Source: Candidatus Faecalibacterium faecipullorum
Lineage (GTDB): Bacteria; Bacillota; Clostridia; Oscillospirales; Ruminococcaceae
Assembly: GCA_019118985.1 (NCBI GenBank)
Contig: DWXX01000157.1
Span: 1 to 14,730 of the forward strand
Reading direction: 5' to 3'
DNA length: 14,730 nt
Part shown: positions 1-5,786 of the stretch, one piece after another
Position numbering within the stretch: position 1 is the first letter of the stretch
Layout: each line of letters begins with the position of its first letter
Position numbers and translations under genes: made by a program
The notes under the pieces: model-generated
Told to the model about the DNA's origin: nothing
Seen by the model: only the letters and a program-made list of their open reading frames with translations
The model's database searches: none

Positions 1-977
1 TGCTCGATGGTCTCCTCGACCGCCTGCCGGACGGCCTGCAGCCAGACCGGCGGCATCTCCCGCACATCGGCGGGGACGTCCTGCCCGGCGGGGGCGTCCG
101 GATGGGCCAGGGCCTCTTCGCGGCGGCGGCGCAGCACGTCGGGCAGCAGGATGCTGCCGCTGTCGGGGCCGGCCGGCGCGTTTTGGGTCTGGCCCTGACC
201 GGGGTAGCCCGGGCGGGCGGGCCGAGTCTGGGGCAGCCATCCCCCCGCCGACGGCGACGAGGCGGCCCTGCTGACCAGTTCCAGCGGGCGATGGGCCGCG
301 GCCCCGCGGGTCACCGCCGTGCCGGACGCCGCGCGGGCTGCCAGCGCCGACGCGGAGATTGCCCTGCCGCCGGCCGAAGCTGCCGCGCCGCCGGCTGCCG
401 CCGTGCCGGGGGTCGGCTCAAAGGCCATACGGCGGGGCCGCGATTCGGCGCCCTGCGCCTGCCGCCGGGCCGCTGCGCCCGGCTGTGCGGCCGGCTGCGC
501 TGCGCGGAGCGTCTCCCCCTGCCGCGCGGCGGGGGGCAGGTCCCAGCGGCGGCCGTCCAGACGGACTTCCAGCCGGTGGATGACCTCCTGCTTTTCCCGC
601 AGCTCCCGCTCCCGCAGGCGGACCCGCTCAAGGATGCGCAGGTCGGCCGCGGGCTGCCGGTCGGGCTTTGCGGCCGGCTTTTCGGGGGCAGGGCGCCTGT
701 CCTGTTTGGGGGCGGCCTTTTCGGCGGGGCGTTTGTCCGCCGGGGCTTTGGGTGCGTCGACATGGACGTCCAGATTCACCTGCACCTCCAGAGGCTGTGC
801 GGCTTCCTCCGGTTCTTCCTCTTCCAGCAGGGTAAGAGGGATGGGCGCATAGCCGCCCGTCTCCTGCCGCACCCGCTGTTCCAATTCTTCCTGGAACAGC
901 CTGGACAGAAGCCCGAAGGGCGACAGACCCAGACGGTCCTGCCGCATCACCGCCATATCCTGTTTGCAGAGGGTCAT
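1..977 (-). CDS. Partial long disordered protein of the eCIS operon (3' end beyond window)
   Basis: An uninterrupted reading frame runs from an ATG at 977 to the window edge (325 complete codons, no stop), so the C-terminus is missing. It starts one base after the stop of the upstream gp19-like gene, and translational coupling is likely. The N-terminal 45 or so residues look ordered (MTLCKQDMAVMRQDRLGLSP...). They are followed by an acidic run near residues 51-57 (EEEEPEE), a Pro/Ala/Lys-rich stretch, and a charged, probably helical segment near 113-140 (rich in R, E and L, coiled-coil-like). A long Ala/Gly/Pro/Arg-rich low-complexity region follows. I do not recognise a family. In related eCIS clusters a LysM-containing baseplate protein follows the second tube paralogue, but no LysM signature is visible in the part seen. 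It could be a flexible adaptor or baseplate-associated component. The frame is well supported; the function is unknown. Confidence 0.8.
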   Translation of the reverse strand, partial: MTLCKQDMAVMRQDRLGLSPFGLLSRLFQEELEQRVRQETGGYAPIPLTLLEEEEPEEAAQPLEVQVNLDVHVDAPKAPADKRPAEKAAPKQDRRPAPEKPAAKPDRQPAADLRILERVRLRERELREKQEVIHRLEVRLDGRRWDLPPAARQGETLRAAQPAAQPGAAARRQAQGAESRPRRMAFEPTPGTAAAGGAAASAGGRAISASALAARAASGTAVTRGAAAHRPLELVSRAASSPSAGGWLPQTRPARPGYPGQGQTQNAPAGPDSGSILLPDVLRRRREEALAHPDAPAGQDVPADVREMPPVWLQAVRQAVEETIE

Positions 978-978
978 A

Positions 979-1431
979 TCAGAGGCATCCATTGTAGATC
1001 AGTTCAATGCGGCTGACCGCGAGGGCAGCCTGGTTGCTGTTCAGTTCGGGGCCGATGTAACGCTGCAGGAACGCCCGGATAATGGCCCAGGACCGCTGGC
1101 TGTGGTTGAAGCTGTCCCTCAGCTCGATGGTACCTGTCAGGGGGATCATCTGCCCCTGGATGCAGCCTTCCATCAGCTTGGCCACATTGTCGGCCTGGGT
1201 CACCACGCCCTGCTCGAGGACGAGGGTCTGGGGCTTGGTCTCCTTGTAGAAATACCGCGGGAATTCGCTGCCCCCCTCGGTGTAGACCTCGTACTCCACC
1301 TCCATCCCCAGGCCGGAGACAGAGGTAAAGCGGCCGGTCAGCTCGATGGCATTGTTGTCAGCGTCGCGGGCCATCAAATTCACGTAGAAGTACGACCCGG
1401 ACAAAAAAGGCTGTTTGCTGGCCTCCGCCAT
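979..1431 (-). CDS. gp19-like tube-type/adaptor protein (third paralogue)
   Basis: This 150-residue protein resembles the T4 gp19-like tail-tube family found in contractile injection systems. Seen in the sequence: an N-terminal strand pattern (SYFYVNLMARDADNNAIELTGRFTSVSGLGMEVEYEVYTEGG) typical of the family's 'F..VsGl..evE...y.EGG' core. Later come 'LVLEQGVV', matching the conserved 'v.L..Gv' strand, and a C-terminal 'ISRIELIYNGCL'-like end (ALAVSRIELIYNGCL). It diverges from the main tube protein and, by analogy with Afp5/PVC5-type paralogues, probably forms a tube-to-spike adaptor ring at the baseplate rather than the tube bulk. The start is ATG at 1431 with GGAG nine bases upstream. It lies 15 bp after the preceding paralogue and 1 bp before the next gene, inside the same operon. 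The family is fairly sure; the exact ring position is inference. Confidence 0.82.
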   Translation of the reverse strand: MAEASKQPFLSGSYFYVNLMARDADNNAIELTGRFTSVSGLGMEVEYEVYTEGGSEFPRYFYKETKPQTLVLEQGVVTQADNVAKLMEGCIQGQMIPLTGTIELRDSFNHSQRSWAIIRAFLQRYIGPELNSNQAALAVSRIELIYNGCL

Positions 1432-1446
1432 CCTCTGTCACTCCTT

Positions 1447-1932
1447 TCATTCCATGATGGTTCGGTCCATGCCGGTAATGGCGAACGTCATGGTCTCGAC
1501 CAGGATCTCGCTGCGGGACGCATCCATCCCGCCCAGCTGATAGCCGATGGGCATGGCGTTCTTGAGCGTCCAGATGACCCCCCGTTCATACAGCCCGTCC
1601 CACGCCACCACATTCAGGTTGCGGTAGAGGTCTGCGCCGCCTTTGGGCTGACTGTTGGGCCGGGGCGCGGCCTGGAAGAGCCATTCGATGAACTCGTTGT
1701 CGCCGATCACCCCTTTGCTCAGGGTCACCGGTTCAAAGCGGGTCAAGGCCGGGATGTATTCCTGAACGCCGAAGATGTCGTCGCCGCTGCGCGCCTGGAC
1801 GGTCTCCAGCGTCATATTGATGCCGGAAAACTCGGAAAATGCGCCCACGATGCGCCCGCCGCTGCTCGTCTCGGCTTCCACCATGAATTGAAATACGCGC
1901 AACGGGTCTTTGAATTCATCCTGATCCGCCAT
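1447..1932 (-). CDS. gp19-like tube-type protein (second paralogue)
   Basis: This 161-residue protein belongs to the phage T4 gp19-like tube family. Recognisable parts are the N-terminal 'DPLRVFQFMVEAE', 'AFSEFSGINMTLETVQARSGDD' (the family's 'FsEvsGl...te..eyreG.' element), 'PALTRFEPVTLSKGV' (equivalent to 'pGl.kf.nvtLkrGv' in the main tube), and the end 'VETMTFAITGMDRT' (equivalent to 'ie.lelahegle'). The length is normal for the family. An AAGGAGGT Shine-Dalgarno at 1941-1948 supports the ATG at 1932. The gene sits between the Afp6-like gene and a third gp19-like gene, the position of the second tube paralogue in eCIS operons. It is probably the first adaptor layer between tube and spike complex. 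Which of the two minor paralogues is proximal cannot be told from sequence. Confidence 0.88.
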   Translation of the reverse strand: MADQDEFKDPLRVFQFMVEAETSSGGRIVGAFSEFSGINMTLETVQARSGDDIFGVQEYIPALTRFEPVTLSKGVIGDNEFIEWLFQAAPRPNSQPKGGADLYRNLNVVAWDGLYERGVIWTLKNAMPIGYQLGGMDASRSEILVETMTFAITGMDRTIME

Positions 1933-1955
1933 GGGGGCTCACCTCCTTGTAGGGT

Positions 1956-2138
1956 CTATCGCAGGGGGATGGAACGCTGCTGGTCGGGGCCGTTCAGTTT
2001 CTGGTTGACTTCAGACACCTCGTGGCACCAGCGGCGGCGTTCCCAGTGGGGGAGCTTCATGATCTCCTCCCGGGGCCAGTGCAGGTAATACGCAAGGAAG
2101 GTCATCTCCTGAAAGAGCTGTTCCTGCGGGTAGAGCAC
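1956..2138 (-). CDS. Small Afp6/DUF6760-like eCIS protein
   Basis: A 60-residue protein with the pattern 'YPQEQLFQEMTFLAYYLHWPREEIMKLPHWERRRWCHEVSEVNQKLN'. The 'W...EI..L.H.ERRRW..E....N' layout matches the short proteins placed between tail-assembly and tube-paralogue genes in many eCIS operons (DUF6760-type; comparable in size and position to Afp6). It resembles the C-terminal 'wp..ei..l...er..w' segment of phage tail assembly chaperones. The start is GTG at 2138, 5 bp after the stop of the previous gene, with only a weak AGGG in front, so expression probably depends on translational coupling. Its role is not established; assembly or baseplate chaperoning is plausible. The call rests on pattern recognition and synteny. 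Confidence 0.78.
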   Translation of the reverse strand: MLYPQEQLFQEMTFLAYYLHWPREEIMKLPHWERRRWCHEVSEVNQKLNGPDQQRSIPLR

Positions 2139-2143
2139 CAGCC

Positions 2144-2503
2144 CTAACTCAACAAAAAATCCAGCGGCACCTCGATCTCCTGGTTGCAGTGGGGGCAGAC
2201 CACCTTGTAGGTGGGCAGCTCCGACATATTGATCCGCTGATACAGATCCTGCAGGTAGGCCAGGTCCATGGTGAACAGCCCCTCGATGACCCGGGTGTTG
2301 ATGCTGCTCAAAGTGCCCAGGCGGGTGATCACCCGCGACAGCAGGATGATGGTCAGGTACCCCGAGTTCTGCTGGACCCGCGGGTCCCGCAGAGGCAGGA
2401 TCTCATCCGCCGCCGTCGCCAGCCGCATGGTGCCGCGGCGGTGTACCTCGCCGTTTTTGTCCACGTAGCCGCGGGGCAGTTCAAATTCAAATTCCGTTTC
2501 CAT
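2144..2503 (-). CDS. eCIS/phage tail-assembly-type protein with C-terminal CxxC
   Basis: A 119-residue protein beginning 'METEFEFELPRGYVDKNGEVHRRGTMRLATAADEI'. The 'LPRGYvD..G.vHR.G.MRLATA.DEi.PLrDprV..N..YL.iiLLsRVITrLG' pattern is characteristic of the conserved 'phage tail assembly protein' found next to tube genes in eCIS and related tail clusters. The C-terminus carries a single CPHC motif (about residues 105-108) preceding 'EVPLDFLLS', like half of a zinc ribbon. Only one CxxC pair is present, so metal binding would require dimerisation or is lost. ATG at 2503 is preceded by TTAGGAGT at good spacing. It is separated from the tube gene by 126 bp holding a strong hairpin, and is tightly followed by the small Afp6-like gene. 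Family assignment is good; the biochemical role is unknown. Confidence 0.85.
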   Translation of the reverse strand: METEFEFELPRGYVDKNGEVHRRGTMRLATAADEILPLRDPRVQQNSGYLTIILLSRVITRLGTLSSINTRVIEGLFTMDLAYLQDLYQRINMSELPTYKVVCPHCNQEIEVPLDFLLS

Positions 2504-2526
2504 ACCGACTCCTAATCAGGGGATAA

Positions 2527-2571
2527 CGGCCCTGACCCCACCGCGCCGCAGCGCGGAGACGGTCAGGGCCG
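2527..2571 (-). promoter_or_regulatory. Strong intercistronic hairpin between tube and tail-assembly genes
   Basis: An 11-bp perfect inverted repeat (CGGCCCTGACC at 2527-2537, GGTCAGGGCCG at 2561-2571) encloses a second 6-bp hairpin (CCGCGC, loop CGCA, GCGCGG at 2541-2556). In the minus-strand transcript it lies after the tube stop codon and 23 nt before the next start. There is no U-tract after it, so it is not a standard terminator. Partial attenuation, RNA processing or 3'-end protection of the sheath/tube message are the likely roles. Confidence 0.65.
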
Positions 2572-2629
2572 CTGTCATGTCAGACTTCCAATGGGTTTGT
2601 CAGCCCGCCGTCATGCCCTGTCCGGGTGA

Positions 2630-3109
2630 TCAGATGGGCGAGGCTTCGCCCGCCGTGCCGGCGGGGATGTGCTCCAGACCTTCATGGCACAGCTCGAGGG
2701 ACTGGATGGCCACCTCGCCGCCCATGCCGTTCAGGTCGGGGACGGTGTAACCCACAGGCCAGGCGTTGATCAGCTGCCAGGCGGCGCCGGGGTTGCCGGC
2801 GTCGTCGAACAGGGTGATGGTCACATCGTGGCGCACCAGACCGGTGGGGTTGGCGTTGTTGGTGGGCGCGACCGAGTTCAGCCAATCCAGGAAGTCGCTG
2901 TCGTCCGAGACGCCCCAGCGCAGGGTGACATTGCCGAACTTGGTCAGGCCGGGCAGCTTGCGGGGGGTATTGCGCAGGTCGTCGCCCTCACGGTACTCCA
3001 CCGCATCGATGGTGGTGCTCATGCCGGACACCTCGGAGAAGCCGGCGCGCTCAATGCCGTCGATCTCCACCTGGTACCGGAATACTCTGTAGGGATAATT
3101 GATCGCCAT
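2630..3109 (-). CDS. eCIS inner tube protein (T4 gp19-like / Afp1-type)
   Basis: A 159-residue protein forming the inner tube of the injection device, through whose lumen cargo would travel. The sequence is a canonical family member: 'YPYRVFRYQVEIDGIERAGFSEVSGM', then 'DAVEYREGDDLRNTPRKLPGLTKFGNVTLRWGVSD', 'DFLDWLN', 'DVTITLFDDAGNPGAAWQLINAWPVGY' and 'IQSLELCHEGLEHI'. Length and motif order match Afp1/PVC1-type tubes. ATG at 3109 is preceded by AAAGGATG. It follows the sheath gene by 37 bp, the usual sheath-tube pairing of highly expressed structural subunits. The 126-bp gap with a stable hairpin downstream may keep its message level above that of the baseplate-type genes. It differs from the two downstream paralogues in being the most typical, so it most likely builds the bulk of the tube. 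Confidence 0.95.
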   Translation of the reverse strand: MAINYPYRVFRYQVEIDGIERAGFSEVSGMSTTIDAVEYREGDDLRNTPRKLPGLTKFGNVTLRWGVSDDSDFLDWLNSVAPTNNANPTGLVRHDVTITLFDDAGNPGAAWQLINAWPVGYTVPDLNGMGGEVAIQSLELCHEGLEHIPAGTAGEASPI

Positions 3110-3146
3110 TTATCTCATCCTTTCTGTCAGGCCGCAGACGGCTGGG

Positions 3147-4853
3147 TTATTCGCCGGTGGCGGTCTTCTGAGTGATGCGGAAGATCACAAATTCCGCGGG
3201 CTTGACGGGGGCGATGCCGATCTGGCAGATCAGCCGGCCGTTGTCGATGTCGTCCTGGGTCATGGTGGTGGGGCCGCACTCGACAAAGAAGGCCTGGTCG
3301 ATGGTCGCGCCGGCCAGGGCGCCGTCACGCCAGCAGGTGGCCAGGAAGTTCTCGATGGTGCGGGTCACGCGCTTCCACAGCGTCTCGCTGTTGGGCTCAA
3401 AGACCACCCAGTTGGTGTTGGCGCGGATGGACTCCTCGACATAGATGAACAGGCGGCGGACGTTGACATACTTCCACAGGCCGTTCGAGCTGATGGTGCG
3501 GGCGCCCCAGACGCGGATGCCGCGGCCGGGGAAGGCGCGGATCAGGTTGACGCCGATGGGGTTGAGGATATCCTGCTCGCCGGTGTTGTAGCTGCAGGAC
3601 AGGCCGGTGCAGCCGCGGACCACCTCGTTGGCGGGGGCCTTGTGGACGCCGCGCTCATTGTCGCTGCGGGCGTAGATGCCGGCCATCGCGCCGGACGGCG
3701 GGAAGTAGGCCGGCCGCTTGGCGCCTGCGTCGAACATCTGCAGCCAGGGGTGATACATGGCCGCGTAGGTCGAGTCGTACATATCCCGGAAGGTGGCCAC
3801 GTCGTTGGTCTTGGTCAGCTCCATCGGGATGTCCAGGATGGCAAAGCAGCTCTTCTTGCCCTCGCAGAAGGCGATCAGGGCAGACTGCACCTCCGGCATG
3901 GTGACGCCGGGGATGGCCATGATCGAGACGTTGTCGTTCTCCTTGAAGGCCTGCATGCCGGTGCGCTTGCCGGGGCCGCCGTCGGCGCCGGTGTAGACGT
4001 CGGCGGTCACGTTCTGCACGCTGCCGTTGCTGCCGCCGGCCGGGGTCAGGACCATCTCGGCGCCGGTGCCGCCGCACAGGGCGTAGGGCACGATGGTGCC
4101 GGCGTCCTCAGCGGCCGCCGCGACCTCCACCCGGATCAGATCGCTCTTGGCGGTCTTGGCGGGGGCGTAGTTCAGGGCCTCGGGCTTGAGGGACAGGCAC
4201 TCATAGGTCTCGACGGTGTCGTCCAGGCGGGCGCTGATGGTGATCTCGCAGGTGCGGATGTACTTGGCGGTGCCCACCTTGGTGTCGGCGACATCCAGGG
4301 TGCAGGGCGCGTCCAGGGTGACCACGCGGTCCAGCGCGCTCTTGACGGTGGCGTAGGCGGTCTCGGTGCCGTCGAACAGCTCGACCACGTCGCCGGGGTT
4401 GAAGCCGTCGGCGTTCTTCAGGGTCAGGTCGGCGCCGTTGACAGCCAGCACCTGGGTCTTGGCCTTGCTGGCGGCCGCGACGGTCACACGCATGTTCTCA
4501 GCCCATGCGCCGGGGTTGGCGGCGGTGATGGTCAGCACGCCGGCGGTGACGGCGCCCGCCTTGGCGTCGGCGGGGACAGCGCGCATGATGTAGGCGCGCG
4601 CGCCGCCGTTCATAAAGAACTGCTCCACTGCGTAGGGCAGGAAGCGGGCGTTGCCGTAGGCGGCGTCGCTCAGGTAGCCGCCGTACATCCGCTTGTAATC
4701 AGCGAAGCTGGTGACCAGCAGGGGCTGGCCCACCACCGGGCCGCGCTCGGCCAGGCCCACAAAGCCGGCCGTGCTGGTGCTGACCCCCTGCATGGGGGAC
4801 GCCCCGGAATCATACTCCTCTACGTATACACCTGGGGACAAATATTCTGCCAT
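3147..4853 (-). CDS. Contractile sheath protein of the eCIS
   Basis: A 568-residue sheath subunit; its polymer surrounds the tube and contracts to drive it outward. The N-terminus 'MAEYLSPGVYVEEYDSGASPMQGVSTSTAGFVGLAERGPV' and the C-terminal domain with 'GIRVWGARTIS', 'YVNVRRLFIYVEESI', 'VFEPNSETLWKRVTRTIENFL' and 'GRLICQIGIAPVKPAEFVIFRI' are classic for phage-tail/eCIS sheaths. Residues about 100-270 form the variable insertion, rich in Ala, Val and Thr. Only one sheath gene is present, whereas the Afp/PVC prototypes carry three. The start must be ATG 4853 or later because an in-frame TGA lies four codons upstream. The Shine-Dalgarno (AAAGGAGG, 4902-4909) is 48 nt away, with an 8-bp-stem hairpin between. 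It is followed by the tube gene. Confidence 0.96.
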   Translation of the reverse strand: MAEYLSPGVYVEEYDSGASPMQGVSTSTAGFVGLAERGPVVGQPLLVTSFADYKRMYGGYLSDAAYGNARFLPYAVEQFFMNGGARAYIMRAVPADAKAGAVTAGVLTITAANPGAWAENMRVTVAAASKAKTQVLAVNGADLTLKNADGFNPGDVVELFDGTETAYATVKSALDRVVTLDAPCTLDVADTKVGTAKYIRTCEITISARLDDTVETYECLSLKPEALNYAPAKTAKSDLIRVEVAAAAEDAGTIVPYALCGGTGAEMVLTPAGGSNGSVQNVTADVYTGADGGPGKRTGMQAFKENDNVSIMAIPGVTMPEVQSALIAFCEGKKSCFAILDIPMELTKTNDVATFRDMYDSTYAAMYHPWLQMFDAGAKRPAYFPPSGAMAGIYARSDNERGVHKAPANEVVRGCTGLSCSYNTGEQDILNPIGVNLIRAFPGRGIRVWGARTISSNGLWKYVNVRRLFIYVEESIRANTNWVVFEPNSETLWKRVTRTIENFLATCWRDGALAGATIDQAFFVECGPTTMTQDDIDNGRLICQIGIAPVKPAEFVIFRITQKTATGE

Positions 4854-4909
4854 GTTGTTGCTTCACGCCATTTGGTTGGCTGGGGCCGGTCGTGAAGCGC
4901 CCCTCCTTT
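4851..4909 (-). promoter_or_regulatory. Split ribosome-binding site of the sheath gene: SD - hairpin - ATG
   Basis: On the transcript, AAAGGAGG (4909-4902) is followed by GCTTCACG (4898-4891), a 23-nt loop, CGTGAAGC (4867-4860), AACAAC and the ATG (4853-4851). The 8-bp stem is perfect. Looping out 39 nt leaves 9 nt between Shine-Dalgarno and ATG, normal spacing. No other AGGAGG-like site lies nearer the ATG. Split ribosome-binding sites of this kind are known from phage T4 genes 25 and 38. That it works this way here is inference. Confidence 0.6.
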
Positions 4910-4950
4910 CGTCATAAAATGTCTGATGGTTGGGTTTGTGCGACGGGTAA

Positions 4951-4987
4951 TTTATAACCAGGGCCGCCGACCCCTTTTTTACAGGGG
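4951..4987 (-). promoter_or_regulatory. Possible internal promoter and hairpin ahead of the sheath gene
   Basis: The 149-bp gap between the YbjN-like gene and the sheath gene contains, in minus orientation, TGGTTATAAAT (TATAAA at 4956-4951), a plausible TG-assisted -10 box with no good -35. Just upstream is a stem (AGGGG 4983-4987 with CCCCT 4971-4975, plus outer GC pairs) whose loop is A-rich; it could be an attenuator. A sheath/tube booster promoter would make sense, but evidence is weak. Confidence 0.3.
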
Positions 4988-5002
4988 GCGGATACCCGCG
5001 GT

Positions 5003-5401
5003 TTACAGCGTTGGGCCGGGCAGAAATTTCTGCCAGAACCGGCAGACTGCCGCGGCGTTGTATTCGATGGCCTCGCGGATGTGCAAGGCCGCGTCGTAGG
5101 CGTCGGGCAGGGCGGCGTCGGTGCGGCAGACCGGCTGCCCGTCCGGGGGCAGGTAGACCGCCCCCTGCACCAGCTGCGCGTTGATCTCGCAGCACTGCCG
5201 GCGGGCGTCCTCCTCATCCTCGACGGCGAAGGGCCACCGGCTGTAGACCAGCAGCCGCCCCGGGATGCACCGGCAGGCCACCTGCCAGGCTGCGCCGTCC
5301 TTTGCAAGGCAAAAGCAGATGTGCCCGGCGGCGGACGTCCATGCCGCGCCGCTGTCGTCCAGCAGCCCGGTCAGGACATCGCGGATCGCGTCCGGTTCCA
5401 C
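5003..5401 (-). CDS. YbjN-like / secretion-chaperone-like small protein
   Basis: A 132-residue acidic protein. The pattern 'GAAWTSAAGHICFCLAKDGAAWQVACRCIPGRLLVYSRWPFAVEDEEDARRQCCEINAQLVQGAVYLPPDGQPVCRTDAAL' followed by 'DAALHIREAIEYNAAAVCRFWQKFL' resembles YbjN-family proteins. These share the fold of type III secretion chaperones: a two-layer alpha/beta domain with a central '..iN..l..G.f.l...g.v.yR..l' stretch and a C-terminal helix. In the sequence, 'EINAQLVQGAVYLPPDGQPVCRTD' fits that signature. The start is GTG at 5401 with an AGGAGG at 5408-5413. The gene follows the 123-residue protein by 13 bp. A chaperone for assembly or cargo loading is an attractive guess given its place just before the sheath gene, but this is inference from the fold family and context. 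It is cysteine-rich for its size (seven Cys). Confidence 0.65.
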   Translation of the reverse strand: MEPDAIRDVLTGLLDDSGAAWTSAAGHICFCLAKDGAAWQVACRCIPGRLLVYSRWPFAVEDEEDARRQCCEINAQLVQGAVYLPPDGQPVCRTDAALPDAYDAALHIREAIEYNAAAVCRFWQKFLPGPTL

Positions 5402-5414
5402 AGCGGCCCTCCTC

Positions 5415-5786
5415 TCACAGTTCCAGCGCCCCGCCCGCGGGGAAGGTCATCCCCCCGAAGTCCGGCCCCCCCACAAGGGCGGGCGGCGCGGGGCTGCAGG
5501 CCAGCGGCGGCACAGCCTCCGCCTGCGGGATGCCCCGCCGGGTCAGCTGCGGGCCGGGGGCCGGCCGGGACAGAAGGTCCAGCATGGCGCTGTTGCCCAT
5601 CTGCTGCGCCAGGGCCAGCACCGCCGCGGCGGGCAGCTTTTCGGGGCTGCCCCCCGCCAGCAGGGCCTGCAGGGCCATCTGCGGGGTAAAAGCGTCTTCA
5701 TGTCGCAGGCTGCGGGCCCGCTGTGTCCTGCGGGTCGTCTCCTGCTGCTGCCGGCGGGTCGTCTCCTGCCTGCTGCTCTGCTGCAT
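5415..5786 (-). CDS. Unrecognised 123-residue protein with a GN-type cargo motif
   Basis: I do not recognise the full-length protein. Of the possible starts I choose ATG 5786 because AGGAGG lies six bases upstream (5793-5798); an earlier ATG at 5882 has no comparable site. The N-terminus is basic and polar with a tandem repeat (RQETTRRQ / QQETTRRT). Residues about 57-72 read 'LALAQQMGNSAMLDLL', strikingly like the 'LQR..GN.Av..LL' segment commonly seen near the N-terminus of DUF4157-bearing eCIS cargo proteins. The rest is Pro/Gly-rich and ends in hydrophobic 'GMTFPAGGALEL'. Its first 89 nt overlap the end of the upstream gene in another frame. It could be a cargo adaptor, an internal tube component or a small cargo protein. 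Function is unknown. Confidence 0.72.
   Translation of the reverse strand: MQQSSRQETTRRQQQETTRRTQRARSLRHEDAFTPQMALQALLAGGSPEKLPAAAVLALAQQMGNSAMLDLLSRPAPGPQLTRRGIPQAEAVPPLACSPAPPALVGGPDFGGMTFPAGGALEL

Noticed and set aside
311..763. Minus-strand ORF of 150 codons at the left edge
   Set aside because: Out-of-frame Arg/Pro/Ser-rich shadow inside the open frame that runs from 977 to the window edge.
964..2088. Plus-strand ORF of 374 codons opposite the gp19-like genes
   Set aside because: Antisense shadow of three recognisable minus-strand genes; no motif and no matching operon context.
3099..4895. Plus-strand ORF of 598 codons opposite the sheath gene
   Set aside because: It is antisense to a canonical sheath gene in GC-rich DNA. 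Its translation is Gly/Ala/Val/His/Asp-rich without domain motifs, and the minus frame is clearly coding.
4905..4920. Fourth copy of the shared element ahead of the sheath gene (CATTTTATGAC match)
   Set aside because: Only 11 bp match, and neither GTTC half-site is present after it; probably chance.
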